In this document: positions 1 through 7,441 of the stretch, piece by piece | Position numbering within the stretch: the first letter of the stretch is position 1 | Layout of the letters: each line of letters starts with the position of its first letter | From: WQUF01 sp031549885 | Lineage (GTDB): Bacteria; Bacillota; Clostridia; Clostridiales; Clostridiaceae | Direction of reading: 5' to 3' | Length of the DNA stretch: 18,851 nucleotides | Assembly: GCA_031549885.1 (NCBI GenBank) | Contig: JAVBPD010000018.1 | Location: 1 to 18,851, forward strand | Notes under the pieces: generated by a model | The model's database searches: none | What the model was told of the DNA's origin: nothing | What the model saw: the letters and a program-made list of their open reading frames with translations, nothing else | Position numbers and translations under genes: made by a program

Positions 1-657
1 AGAAAAATCTCAAGAGAAAACCTCATAAAATCCATATTCTTACTAGATGAAATTCTCACTAAAAATAAAAAATATCGAAATGAATTCAATGTAACTGAAA
101 CCATAGCGAGAAAAACAGGTGTAAGTCGCACTACTGTGAACAATTTTCTTCTTTTAAAAGGTTTATCGAAAAAGGCTTTAGATTTAGTGAATAAAAAGCA
201 TATGAACTTATATATAGCAAAGCTTTTAGCAAGAGCAACCCATGAAAGACAGGATACCATAATAGAAATTTTAGGTGAAAATATAAATGATGTTAACAAA
301 GTTAAATCGCTATTAAGAGATGTAACTCCCCATGGTTCAACTTATGATGAAAAAACTGGAAAAATGGTTAGGGATACATGGGAATTAAAAGTTGAAAGGA
401 CAAAGAAAATGACTCCTATAAGAACAACTATAGTATTAAATTTAGATAACCAGCTAGTTGAAGAGGTTTTAGATGCAATCCTCTCTATAAAAGAGAAGTA
501 TGTAAAATTCAATGGAAAAGGAAGCAAAAATTGTATAAAAATAAGGGTTAATGAAAGGCATATGGGACAATATTTAAATAGAGGATATGTGACCCAGAGC
601 ACTTTAGATAAAATAATTAAAAAAGATAAGAATGTAGACTTAAGCAATTTGTTATAA
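1..657 (+). CDS. ParB/KorB-like helix-turn-helix protein, 5'-truncated by the window
   Basis: The frame is open from base 1, so the gene starts outside the window; 218 codons are visible. A GTG at 136 lies inside the helix-turn-helix and is not a credible start. Residues about 30-55 (VTETIARKTGVSRTTV, then NNFLLLKGLSKKALDLV) match the ParB/Spo0J/KorB pattern of an HTH followed by a helix that ends in 'A.LLA....E.Q'. Here that second element reads IAKLLARATHERQDTI. ParB-type proteins bind centromere-like or operator DNA in partition or regulation. No ParB nuclease/CTPase domain is visible, but it would lie upstream. The roughly 110-residue C-terminus is lysine-rich and unassigned. No parA is in the window. 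It could be a chromosomal-island or plasmid-type partition protein or a transcription regulator. The family fold is fairly clear; the role is inferred. Confidence 0.6.
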   Translation, partial: RKISRENLIKSIFLLDEILTKNKKYRNEFNVTETIARKTGVSRTTVNNFLLLKGLSKKALDLVNKKHMNLYIAKLLARATHERQDTIIEILGENINDVNKVKSLLRDVTPHGSTYDEKTGKMVRDTWELKVERTKKMTPIRTTIVLNLDNQLVEEVLDAILSIKEKYVKFNGKGSKNCIKIRVNERHMGQYLNRGYVTQSTLDKIIKKDKNVDLSNLL

Positions 658-1061
658 TTTAGGATATATAATATTAATTTTCATAAAATAATTTAATAAA
701 TATAAATTAAATACAGAAAACAAGCCTGTTTTTCAAAAAAATAAAAAAAAGAGGTTTAATTGGCGTATGTTAAAATACAAAGTTGTTAAACTAACCTTAT
801 AAAACAATATTCATCATCGGTTATAATATGGTATTTAATACTACATTTTAAGTTAATATACTTAAGACAAATTTATACTTAAATAATCTCAAAATTTGTT
901 TTTAATAGTCATAGTATAAAAAGGCTGCTACAGAATTGATTTTATCGATTATGCAACAGCCCCTTTTAATTGTGAATTTTTTTTTACAACAAAACCATTG
1001 TCTCCGCTAATCCAGCTCTCCAATCAACACAACGATACATATTCATTTAATGTTTTGTTCA
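658..1061. other. 404-base intergenic stretch with no convincing gene
   Basis: The stretch is very AT-rich and separates the plus-strand ParB-like gene from the minus-strand phosphatidyltransferase gene. A weak hairpin (AAAACA/TGTTTT, 717-732) could terminate the ParB-like transcript, but its T-tail is poor. A better minus-strand terminator lies at 918-961. A GAGG at 751-754 is followed by codon runs of only 9-10 residues, too short to support. Nothing else is recognised. Confidence 0.6.
918..961 (-). terminator. Rho-independent terminator of the phosphatidyltransferase transcript
   Basis: On the minus strand GGCTGTTGC (961-953) pairs with GTAGCAGCC (931-923). Two pairs are G-U, which work only in the minus-strand RNA; on the plus strand they would be A-C mismatches. 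A run of five T (922-918) follows. It lies about 100 bases past the stop of the CDP-alcohol phosphatidyltransferase. The asymmetry of the wobble pairs decides the strand. Confidence 0.65.
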
Positions 1062-1607
1062 TTATATAATATCCCATATACCTTTGACATCTCTATTTAA
1101 TTCTTTCGACCAGATAATAATTAGCAACTCTTCTATGGCAGAAATAAAAGCTATTCCACCTAAGATAATCTCCAGTGATTTCAAATCAATTATTGTAAGT
1201 AATAATGGCGATATGCTTAATGCAAATCCAGTCAACTTATTTGACCATGTATGTAGGCTAATAAATGAATGATACTTAGCATAGCCAATTATATAGCTCG
1301 TTGCTCTAATCAGTGCAATAATTCCAATTCCCCAGAACAGCCAGCGTGAAATCGTAAGAACAGGTATAATGGATATGAACACAGCAAAAAAGAATATTGT
1401 ATCTGCAACACTATCTAATATAGCTCCAACATCACTTACTATCTTTTTCTTTCGAGCAATGTAGCCATCTAATATGTCACTAATAAAACAATAAATGTAT
1501 AACCCCCAAAACATAGCTGACATTGGCTTTGTTAATATCATAAGAAGTGCCGCTGATATTCTGGTACATGTAATAATATTTGCAATATTTTTTATTCTTC
1601 CCACCAC
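1062..1607 (-). CDS. CDP-alcohol phosphatidyltransferase family membrane protein
   Basis: This is an integral membrane enzyme of 181 residues. It carries the complete CDP-alcohol phosphotransferase signature D-x2-D-G-x2-A-R-x8-G-x3-D-x3-D at residues 44-69 (D44, D47, G48, A51, R52, G61, D65, D69). The family moves a phosphatidyl group from CDP-diacylglycerol to an alcohol such as glycerol-3-phosphate, serine or inositol, with the aspartates binding metal. About five hydrophobic segments surround the motif. Start: GTG at 1607 with AGAGGG a few bases upstream; no ATG is available. The next gene upstream on the same strand is the RNA methyltransferase, 110 bases away. The length suits PgsA/PssA-like enzymes, but the substrate cannot be read from sequence. 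Its place beside a ParB-like gene suggests an accessory copy rather than the housekeeping pgsA. Confidence 0.85.
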   Translation of the reverse strand: MVGRIKNIANIITCTRISAALLMILTKPMSAMFWGLYIYCFISDILDGYIARKKKIVSDVGAILDSVADTIFFFAVFISIIPVLTISRWLFWGIGIIALIRATSYIIGYAKYHSFISLHTWSNKLTGFALSISPLLLTIIDLKSLEIILGGIAFISAIEELLIIIWSKELNRDVKGIWDII

Positions 1608-1717
1608 CAGATCCCTCTTTATTCTCTTAACTCTTTTGCCAAAGTAAGTATTATGTTTTTTATAGGTTCATTATCTAAAGAACTACGCTATTTATGTATT
1701 ACTTCGATTTATACACA

Positions 1718-3076
1718 TCACTCACTCTTCCTCGTAATTAACACAACCGTCTCCACATGATAAGTATTAGGAAACAAATCCACTAATTTTAATCTTTTAA
1801 TCTCATACCCATTTTCCTTAAGAATAGCTAAATCATCTGCTAAAGTCTTTGGGTTGCAAGAAACATATATAATTGTATCACAATTAAAGTCAATAATTTT
1901 TTTTAAAGCTTTTCTACCCACACCAGGCCTTGGAGGATCTAAAATAATCGCATCTGGTTTAACATTTAAAGAAGATACCACATCATATACATCGCCCGAT
2001 AAAAACTCACAATTAGAAATACCATTTAATTTTGCATTCTCATTAGCAGAAATAACTGCTTCATCAACTATTTCAATTCCATAAACATAAGATGCATCTT
2101 TAGAAACTATCTGGCTAATGGTACCTGTTCCACAATAAAGATCAAAAATAAATCCTTTTTCTTTTCCCAAAAAATCACATACAACTTCATACAAAAGTTC
2201 AGTAGCCTTTGTATTGGTTTGAAAAAAAGAAAAAGGCGATATTTTAAATTTTAAACCAAGAATTTCATCATAAATATAATCTTCACCATACAAAATGTTA
2301 AGTTTTTCTGGTATTACAGATTCTGAAAGAGAATCATTTATAGTGTGCAAAATGGATTTAATTGTGCCTTTTAAATTTAACCTTAAAAGCTTATCCTTAA
2401 AATCCTGCAGGCTAAAATCCAATTTGCTAGTTGTCACTAAATTTACCATAATATCCCTAGTATTTTCACCAATTCTTAAAATAAGATTTCTTAAAATACC
2501 TTCCCTCTTCATAATCTTATAATGAGGAATTTTAAGTTCATTAAAATATTCCTTGGAAAAAGATAAAATCTTTAAAAAATCTTCATGCACTAATTTGCAT
2601 TTATCTGTTGTAACAATAGAGAAACTTTTCTTTTTAACATGAAGTCCTACCTCTAAATCTCCATCCTTTTCAAAATCTCCAAATGTGTACTCCATTTTAT
2701 TTCTATACCCATAAACATTTGGACTTTTAATTATTCCTTCATAATTAAAATCTTCAATTCCCTCTTTCTTAAATAGATTTAAAACCCCTTCTTCTTTAAT
2801 TCTTAATTGATAATCATAGGAAACATGAAGCATACTGCAGCCACCACAATTATCATAATGAGGGCAAATCTCTTTTTTCTCATAGTCTCCTTGTTCTAAT
2901 ACTTTATTTAATGCAGCTTTATATTTTTCATCTTTTATTTTATTAATCTGAAATTGAATTTTATCTCCTAAAATTGCACCTTTTACTTCCACATTTTTAT
3001 CACATGCTATACATATACCACCATTTGGATAAATAGCCTCGCAAACTTTTCCTTGAAATATTTCACCTTTTTTCAT
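1718..3076 (-). CDS. rlmD: RlmD-type 23S rRNA (uracil-C5)-methyltransferase
   Basis: SAM-dependent RNA m5U methyltransferase of the TrmA/RlmC/RlmD family. Numbered from the upstream ATG at 3082: an N-terminal TRAM-like RNA-binding region (about 5-60); four cysteines for a 4Fe-4S cluster (C73, C79, C82, C162); FQTN at 287-290; the SAM loop DLYCGTG at 314-320; DPPRPG at 382-387; and VSCNP at 407-411 with C409 as the likely catalytic nucleophile. Start: AAGGAG lies only 2 bases before the ATG at 3082 but 8 before the ATG at 3076, so 3076 (452 residues) is preferred. The length is normal for the family. The exact target (U1939, U747 or both, as in Bacillus RlmCD) cannot be decided here. It sits 50 bases downstream of the CsoR-like gene, behind a small hairpin. 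Confidence 0.9.
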   Translation of the reverse strand: MKKGEIFQGKVCEAIYPNGGICIACDKNVEVKGAILGDKIQFQINKIKDEKYKAALNKVLEQGDYEKKEICPHYDNCGGCSMLHVSYDYQLRIKEEGVLNLFKKEGIEDFNYEGIIKSPNVYGYRNKMEYTFGDFEKDGDLEVGLHVKKKSFSIVTTDKCKLVHEDFLKILSFSKEYFNELKIPHYKIMKREGILRNLILRIGENTRDIMVNLVTTSKLDFSLQDFKDKLLRLNLKGTIKSILHTINDSLSESVIPEKLNILYGEDYIYDEILGLKFKISPFSFFQTNTKATELLYEVVCDFLGKEKGFIFDLYCGTGTISQIVSKDASYVYGIEIVDEAVISANENAKLNGISNCEFLSGDVYDVVSSLNVKPDAIILDPPRPGVGRKALKKIIDFNCDTIIYVSCNPKTLADDLAILKENGYEIKRLKLVDLFPNTYHVETVVLITRKSE

Positions 3077-3095
3077 AAACATTACTCCTTACAAA

Positions 3096-3117
3096 TAAAA
3101 AACTGCATAATGCAGCT
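3096..3117 (-). terminator. Small hairpin with T-run between the CsoR-like gene and rlmD
   Basis: The minus strand reads AGCTGCA-tta-TGCAGTT then TTTTT, a 7-bp stem with a 3-base loop and a T-run. It lies just after the stop of the CsoR-like gene and just before the rlmD ribosome site. It probably terminates or attenuates read-through. The short stem limits confidence. Confidence 0.45.
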
Positions 3118-3126
3118 AAAGAAAAC

Positions 3127-3402
3127 TTATTGAAATTTATTAAGAAAGACAGATAAGTTGCTCATTAATTCTTCTTCAAGTTTATCATTTTTTTCAATAT
3201 TCATTAAAGCCAAATTTTTATTAAAAAATTCTTTAAAAAGTAAAACGCCAACACTATTAAGAGCAGCTCTAGCTGCTGAAATTTGAATTAGCACATCTTT
3301 AAAATTACTATCAACTAATATCATTTTTTCAATTCCCTTAATTTGACCTTCAATTCTCCTGAGCCTTATACATAGATCTCTTTTTTCTTCTATACTATCC
3401 AA
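3127..3402 (-). CDS. CsoR/FrmR (DUF156) family regulator lacking the metal ligands
   Basis: A 91-residue all-helical protein that matches the CsoR/RcnR/FrmR family along its whole core: RLRRIEGQIKGIEKMI at 13-28 and QISAARAALNSVG at 40-52. Family members are tetrameric repressors that release DNA on binding Cu(I), Ni, formaldehyde or persulfide, through a Cys near residue 34 and a His and Cys near 59 and 63. Here these positions are F34, F59 and N63. The only cysteine, C11, is at an unusual site in helix 1. The inducer is therefore unlikely to be a classical metal. Start: TTG at 3402, with GGGAGGAG 6 bases upstream; no ATG alternative. A good promoter lies upstream at 3436-3464. No metal transporter is nearby. 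Family certain, function unknown. Confidence 0.85.
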   Translation of the reverse strand: MDSIEEKRDLCIRLRRIEGQIKGIEKMILVDSNFKDVLIQISAARAALNSVGVLLFKEFFNKNLALMNIEKNDKLEEELMSNLSVFLNKFQ

Positions 3403-3435
3403 AAAAAGCTCCTCCCAATCTATAAATTATAATGT

Positions 3436-3464
3436 ATTGTAGCACTATAATATACTGTTTTCAA
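3436..3464 (-). promoter_or_regulatory. SigmaA-type promoter for the CsoR-like gene
   Basis: The minus strand has TTGAAA (3464-3459), a 17-base spacer and TACAAT (3441-3436). Each box has one mismatch to consensus and the spacing is ideal. It lies 34 bases upstream of the TTG start. Confidence 0.6.
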
Positions 3465-3579
3465 TAACTATTATCGTTAAAAAATTATAATTGATAATTA
3501 CAATATTAATATTTAATTTCATAATAAAAATTATTCTCACATATATTTAATTATATCTTTAAACTAAGAAGGTGATTTT

Positions 3580-4071
3580 ATGAAATTCAAATTATTTGCT
3601 TTATTAATAATTATAATGCTTATTTCATCTTGCTCAAACAAAGTTATAAATAGATTTTATAATTTAAAACCATCAAAACAATATTACACCACAAAATTAA
3701 GCCGAGATATTATATATAATGATGATATTGAAATGAGTTCTATTGAAACAAATTTTTATAAAAGATTTACTCTAGATAGCAATGAAAAAGGCGAAATAAT
3801 AAGATTTCTTTCATTTCTTAAACCTGAGTACTTCTTAGAAATAGATGAAATAATAAATATGAAAGAAATCGAAGACAAAAAAACACAATATAAATTAACC
3901 ATCAATGTAAATAATAGCAAATATTGCATTGAAGCTATTGATGAAAATTACATAAAAATATTCCTGTGGGATGGCAAATATGTAGAAGACTATATAAATA
4001 TAAGTAAAATACCCATAGGAGAAAATCTCTTTTATTATTTAAAATACATATATTTAACTAAAAAAATTTAA
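3580..4071 (+). CDS. Small putative lipoprotein, function unknown
   Basis: A 163-residue protein with a short lysine-containing N-terminus, a hydrophobic stretch (residues 4-16) and a lipobox ending ISSC with C18 as the lipidated residue. It should be anchored to the outer face of the cell membrane. The mature part is charged, rich in Lys, Glu and Ile, with no cysteine pair or motif I recognise beyond a second Cys in the C-terminal half. It may belong to a small clostridial lipoprotein family such as DUF4883; that is a recollection and not shown. Start: ATG preceded by AGAAGGTGA. It is transcribed divergently from the CsoR-like gene, and its stop overlaps the stop of the convergent prepilin peptidase gene by 3 bases. 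Confidence 0.75.
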   Translation: MKFKLFALLIIIMLISSCSNKVINRFYNLKPSKQYYTTKLSRDIIYNDDIEMSSIETNFYKRFTLDSNEKGEIIRFLSFLKPEYFLEIDEIINMKEIEDKKTQYKLTINVNNSKYCIEAIDENYIKIFLWDGKYVEDYINISKIPIGENLFYYLKYIYLTKKI

Positions 4072-4817
4072 ATTATTGAAATATAAAAATTTATTATTTT
4101 CTCTGAAAACAAAATAGACATTATTCCACCTATACATAAAAATGGACAAAATGGCATTTTTATAATTGAATATTTTCTGCTAAATAAAATAAATATGCTA
4201 ACAATTCCACCGATTATAAATGATAATATAATTGATAATACTCCTTGGTTAAAATTTAAAAACATCATCATAATTAAAACTACAAAAGAGTCTCCATATC
4301 CAAACCATTTAAGCGTGCCAAATAAAAAGAAAAGTGAAAAAAATATAAATGATGATATTAAAGAAACTAAAAAATCTTTAGCGTAAATTTCATTTGAAAA
4401 AAATCTTAATGTTGATGTAATTAAAAGCAGTAAAAAGAAAGAAAGAATAACGCTCATATGAACTTCCATTGTGGTTAAATCTATAATGGAAACTATATAT
4501 AAAAAACTTAACAAAACCATATAGTGAATAAAGGATACACTAAGCCCTGTCTTAAGGTATATGACTATAGCAATAATTCCTAATAAGGCTTCACTTAAAG
4601 GGTATACATATGGTATTTTATGACCACATTTTTTACATTTTCCAAAACTAATTAAATATCCAATTATAGGCATAATATATAATTTTTCAATAATACTATT
4701 GCATCCTTCACAGGAGGACCCTGGATAAATTATACTAATCTTTTTTGGTATTCTATAAGCACATAAATTTAAAAAACTTGCTATGCTTGAGCCTAAGAAA
4801 AACAACAATACAAACAT
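4068..4817 (-). CDS. Prepilin peptidase (type IV leader peptidase, A24 family)
   Basis: A 249-residue polytopic membrane aspartyl protease that cleaves, and in the full-length form N-methylates, type IV prepilins or pseudopilins. Visible hallmarks are an N-terminal GSSIASFLNLCAYRIP (9-24), two zinc-binding CxxC pairs in the cytoplasmic loop (C36/C39 and C61/C64), the first catalytic aspartate D113 in SIIDLTTMEV and the second, D176, in the GYGD motif (173-176). About seven or eight membrane segments follow. The cysteine loop argues for the bifunctional PilD/ComC type. Start: ATG with AGGAG upstream. It follows ytfJ on the same strand with a 49-base gap containing a hairpin. No pilin or pilus-assembly gene is in the window, so its substrates are encoded elsewhere. 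Confidence 0.92.
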   Translation of the reverse strand: MFVLLFFLGSSIASFLNLCAYRIPKKISIIYPGSSCEGCNSIIEKLYIMPIIGYLISFGKCKKCGHKIPYVYPLSEALLGIIAIVIYLKTGLSVSFIHYMVLLSFLYIVSIIDLTTMEVHMSVILSFFLLLLITSTLRFFSNEIYAKDFLVSLISSFIFFSLFFLFGTLKWFGYGDSFVVLIMMMFLNFNQGVLSIILSFIIGGIVSIFILFSRKYSIIKMPFCPFLCIGGIMSILFSEKIINFYISII

Positions 4818-4830
4818 AATGCTCCTACAA

Positions 4831-4858
4831 AGAAAGGAGTTTAAACATGCTCCTTTCT
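4831..4858 (-). terminator. Intercistronic hairpin between ytfJ and the prepilin peptidase gene
   Basis: A perfect 9-bp stem, AGAAAGGAG/CTCCTTTCT, with a 10-base loop starts 8 bases past the ytfJ stop. On the minus strand only a short T-rich stretch (TTTCTTTG) follows, so it may be a weak terminator, an RNA-processing site or an attenuator. One arm contains a ribosome-site-like AAAGGAG. Confidence 0.45.
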
Positions 4859-4866
4859 ATTATTTA

Positions 4867-5331
4867 TTATTTACTATCTTTTTCATCTATTATGATAATT
4901 CTATCTTTATCGTTTTTCACATTTTTTCCATCATTTTCTTTTATATTTTCACTGTTTTTCTGGTTTTTAAAGTTGTTTATTATTTCCATAATCTGTGGTA
5001 TGCCATCTATAATTTTATCTGCTGGAGAAATATTGTTTAGAGATATTAATCTTTGACTGTCTTTCTTTATTACAAGAAATGCTATTGGTTTAATGGATAC
5101 TCCTGCACCTACTGCACCACCAAAAGGGTATTTGTTGTTAATTAAAGCATCTTTTGTTTGAGGGTATTCGCTTCCTCCAGATGCAAATCCTAAAGAAAGT
5201 TTGGAAATAGGTAAAATAGTAGAACCATCTTGAGCATTTATTGGATTACCGATTATTGTGTCCACATCTATCATTGTTTTTAATTGTTCCATGGTGCTCT
5301 TCATTAAGCTTTCTATTGGGTTGTTCTCCAA
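4867..5331 (-). CDS. ytfJ: GerW-family sporulation protein YtfJ
   Basis: A 154-residue protein matching YtfJ/GerW: an N-terminal helix beginning MENNPIESLMKSTMEQL, then the IIGNPINAQDGSTILPISKLS motif region (about 26-46), a glycine-rich FASGGSEYP, GGAVGAGVSIKPIAFLVI (71-88) and a charged, probably disordered C-terminal tail rich in Lys, Asn and Asp. Family members are small soluble proteins tied to sporulation and spore properties in Bacillus and relatives; the biochemical role is not settled. Start: TTG at 5331 with AAGGAGGAG 6 bases upstream; no better ATG. It lies 20 bases after the DUF2953 gene, the same pairing as Bacillus ytfI-ytfJ. This supports the assignment and marks the organism as a spore former. 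Confidence 0.92.
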   Translation of the reverse strand: MENNPIESLMKSTMEQLKTMIDVDTIIGNPINAQDGSTILPISKLSLGFASGGSEYPQTKDALINNKYPFGGAVGAGVSIKPIAFLVIKKDSQRLISLNNISPADKIIDGIPQIMEIINNFKNQKNSENIKENDGKNVKNDKDRIIIIDEKDSK

Positions 5332-5351
5332 AATTAACTCCTCCTTAAATT

Positions 5352-5885
5352 TTATTTTGTTATTTTAATGTTTTTTATGATGATTATCACCATATAGAAT
5401 ATTTTTGCTATATTTAACCAAATTATACAATCTAAAAATAATAAAAGAATATTTTTATTAAAAACAGGGGTTATTTTAAAATCGTATTTTTTGCTGTTAA
5501 ATGGTATTTCGATTATCCATTTTAGAAAATATAATATGCTGCCAAAAAAACCATATGAAACTCCTGTTATCATTGCATCATCAAAACCATATTGAATATT
5601 AAGGTTCATTTTAAATGTAGGTTTAAATTTTAATAACCTTATAGAATTTATTAACTTAAATATATCAACTTTTATTTTATATTTTTTGTTTTTTGTTTTT
5701 TTTGGAGGCTTTTTTTCAAATATTTTATTTATAGTAGTATTAATTTTAGATTTTGGTAAGTTAAAGGTTTTTTTATATATGGTTAAACTTCCACCTTCTT
5801 CGTTTATAGCTGCTTTTATAATGATTGGGATTGGGAAAAATAAAATTATGATAATGATGATAATAGCGATTATTATTGCATTCAA
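5352..5885 (-). CDS. ytfI: DUF2953 membrane protein (YtfI-like)
   Basis: A 177-residue protein with one very hydrophobic N-terminal segment rich in isoleucine (residues 3-24), a lysine-rich loop (58-72), a middle with FKPTFKMNLNIQYGFDDAMITGVSYG and a C-terminal hydrophobic stretch (147-171). The FGFDDAA-TG-like motif and its position directly before ytfJ fit DUF2953, the family of Bacillus YtfI. The function is unknown; a sporulation link is inferred from the partner gene. Start: TTG at 5885, preceded by GGAGGGAG with 7-base spacing. An AT-rich inverted repeat lies just upstream. Assignment rests on context as much as on sequence. Confidence 0.8.
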   Translation of the reverse strand: MNAIIIAIIIIIIILFFPIPIIIKAAINEEGGSLTIYKKTFNLPKSKINTTINKIFEKKPPKKTKNKKYKIKVDIFKLINSIRLLKFKPTFKMNLNIQYGFDDAMITGVSYGFFGSILYFLKWIIEIPFNSKKYDFKITPVFNKNILLLFLDCIIWLNIAKIFYMVIIIIKNIKITK

Positions 5886-5907
5886 TTTGAAACTCCCTCC
5901 TTTTTTA

Positions 5908-5932
5908 ATTATTAACTTTTTTAGTTATTAAT
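5908..5932. repeat. AT-rich inverted repeat upstream of ytfI
   Basis: ATTATTAACT and AGTTATTAAT face each other across a 5-base T spacer with one mismatched pair. The repeat lies just upstream of the ytfI ribosome site, between it and the lipase terminator. It could be an operator or a leader hairpin, but in such AT-rich DNA it may be chance. Confidence 0.3.
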
Positions 5933-5953
5933 AATCATTTTTTTAAATCTGCA

Positions 5954-5987
5954 CAAAAAAAGTAACTCAAATTTCTCGAGTTACTTT
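5954..5987 (-). terminator. Rho-independent terminator of the active lipase gene
   Basis: A perfect 10-bp stem (AAAGTAACTC/GAGTTACTTT) with a 9-base loop, followed on the minus strand by a T-run. It begins 15 bases past the lipase stop codon. Confidence 0.88.
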
Positions 5988-6002
5988 AATAAATGAATTG
6001 TT

Positions 6003-7247
6003 TTATTTGGGTAAATTTTGTAAATTTGTCACTATTTTAACATAAAAGTTTAATACATTTGAATAGCCTTGCTTTGAGCCTAGCCCTACAAAATCTGAAT
6101 GGCCCCAATTATCCATTGTAGAATTAACTATCCAAATTCCCTTTTCTATAATACCATTATTGTCTTTATGAGCCTCTCCAATTGGATATTGTGCTGAAAT
6201 TACACTAACAGTTCCATCATTTTTCCACCATGCTTTATCACCATTTGGAAGTTCATTGTTTTGCCTATACCGTCCTGTAATTACTGCTGAAACACTTCCT
6301 ATACTTATTTGCTTTGGTAAATAATATCCTGTTAAAGGATTTCTTACAGAGTTATTTCCGTTGTATGAAAAATAATAAATATCAGAATAAGTTCCAGTCA
6401 TATTGTTAAGCTTTTCTGCACCATCTGTAGTTAAGTCAGTTAAAGCATTATCTGTAGATCTCCAAACTTTGCTATTTTGAGCATCCACCATATAATCTAT
6501 AAGTGACTCCTCGCTATTTTTCTTAAGTCCCCATTGATCTAACTTTAAATCAAACTTAATTTTAGTAAAATTAGTTCCTAAAAGAGTGCCAGCTGTAAAA
6601 AATAAACTTTTAACTGAAGGAGCTTTATCATCTACATAATTTGCAAATGTGGCACCATTTAAAGGAGTTGCAACTGCAGTTATGCTCTCTACCCAATCCT
6701 TTCCCCCTAGAAACAAAGGAGAAATTCCTTCTGATTTATGAGAAGCATAATAAGCTTGCTCATTTTTAGATCCATTTTTTAACAACTCTATTAATAACCT
6801 TACAGTTTCTCCTCCAAGGCTGTGACCAATAAAATGCAATTTTGAAGTTCCATCCCACTCTTTATATATACCTTCAAATGTTTTTCCATACCTTTCATGT
6901 CCATACTCTGCTGAATGCGCTGCTCCATAATCTACAGTACCACCTTTAATATAATAATAAAGCTCACAGGCTCTATCCCAATTACTTGATATTGCTCCAA
7001 CAGTGGCACTCATTACTTTAAAACCTTTATCATTTAAATCTTTTATAAGATCGCTTTTACCGCCCCAATAATTATTATCTTTTAAGTCATCTTTTCCCCA
7101 TCCATATAACCCATGAACAAAAACCACAGGATAGTTATTACCACTTTCTGCGCTAACTATTTTAATATTAATTGGAAAAAATATAGCGTAAAATAGCACT
7201 ATTAATAATAAATATGATAAACTTAATTTATATTTCTTGTTCAACAT
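6003..7247 (-). CDS. Secreted family I.5-type triacylglycerol lipase, catalytically intact
   Basis: A 414-residue protein with a signal peptide (positive start, hydrophobic 9-30, likely cleavage after VSA at 33). The mature enzyme resembles the large Bacillus/Geobacillus and staphylococcal lipases, alpha/beta hydrolases that cleave ester bonds of triacylglycerols outside the cell. Visible features are the oxyanion strand VFVHGLYGWG (42-51), nucleophile S143 in GHSLGG, D344 in WKNDGTVSV and H383 in WGHSDFVG. The zinc ligands known from Geobacillus lipases are present: D91 (NWDRACE), H111 and H117 (AAHSAEYGHERYGKTF) and D271. Start: ATG with GGAGG 7 bases upstream. A strong terminator follows. 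A paralogue lies 194 bases upstream with its own terminator, so the two are probably separate transcription units. Substrate chain length cannot be told from sequence. Confidence 0.93.
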   Translation of the reverse strand: MLNKKYKLSLSYLLLIVLFYAIFFPINIKIVSAESGNNYPVVFVHGLYGWGKDDLKDNNYWGGKSDLIKDLNDKGFKVMSATVGAISSNWDRACELYYYIKGGTVDYGAAHSAEYGHERYGKTFEGIYKEWDGTSKLHFIGHSLGGETVRLLIELLKNGSKNEQAYYASHKSEGISPLFLGGKDWVESITAVATPLNGATFANYVDDKAPSVKSLFFTAGTLLGTNFTKIKFDLKLDQWGLKKNSEESLIDYMVDAQNSKVWRSTDNALTDLTTDGAEKLNNMTGTYSDIYYFSYNGNNSVRNPLTGYYLPKQISIGSVSAVITGRYRQNNELPNGDKAWWKNDGTVSVISAQYPIGEAHKDNNGIIEKGIWIVNSTMDNWGHSDFVGLGSKQGYSNVLNFYVKIVTNLQNLPK

Positions 7248-7394
7248 AATACTTCCTCCTTAATTTAAAAAAACATATATTTTGCAGTTAATTTTATTTT
7301 AATTAAATAATTTATAAAATAATTATAACATATTTTTAAATTAATGAAATAGTTTATGAATAATATTTTAATTTTTATGTAATTTATTACTAAA

Positions 7395-7433
7395 TAAAAA
7401 AACTTAAGGTATAAAACTAAAACCTTAAGTTTT
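7395..7433 (-). terminator. Rho-independent terminator of the pseudo-lipase gene
   Basis: A perfect 12-bp stem (AAAACTTAAGGT/ACCTTAAGTTTT) with an 11-base loop, followed on the minus strand by six T. It starts 8 bases past the stop codon and separates the two lipase genes transcriptionally. Confidence 0.88.
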
Positions 7434-7441
7434 CATTTAAA

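Noticed and set aside
136..657. GTG at 136 as the start of a 173-residue protein
   Set aside because: The helix-turn-helix continues in frame upstream to base 1, and there is no ribosome site before the GTG.
918..967. GGGGCTGTTGC-type sequence as an insertion-sequence end
   Set aside because: It forms a hairpin with a T-run suited to termination on the minus strand; no partner end, transposase or target duplication was seen.
4783..5056. Two overlapping hydrophobic plus-strand frames
   Set aside because: They are antisense to ytfJ and the gap before it, are Phe/Ile-rich because of the A/T bias, and lack ribosome sites.
7248..7394. Possible TATAAT at 7322-7327 as promoter of the active lipase
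   Set aside because: There is no acceptable -35 at the right spacing, and the DNA is too AT-rich for a lone -10 to count.
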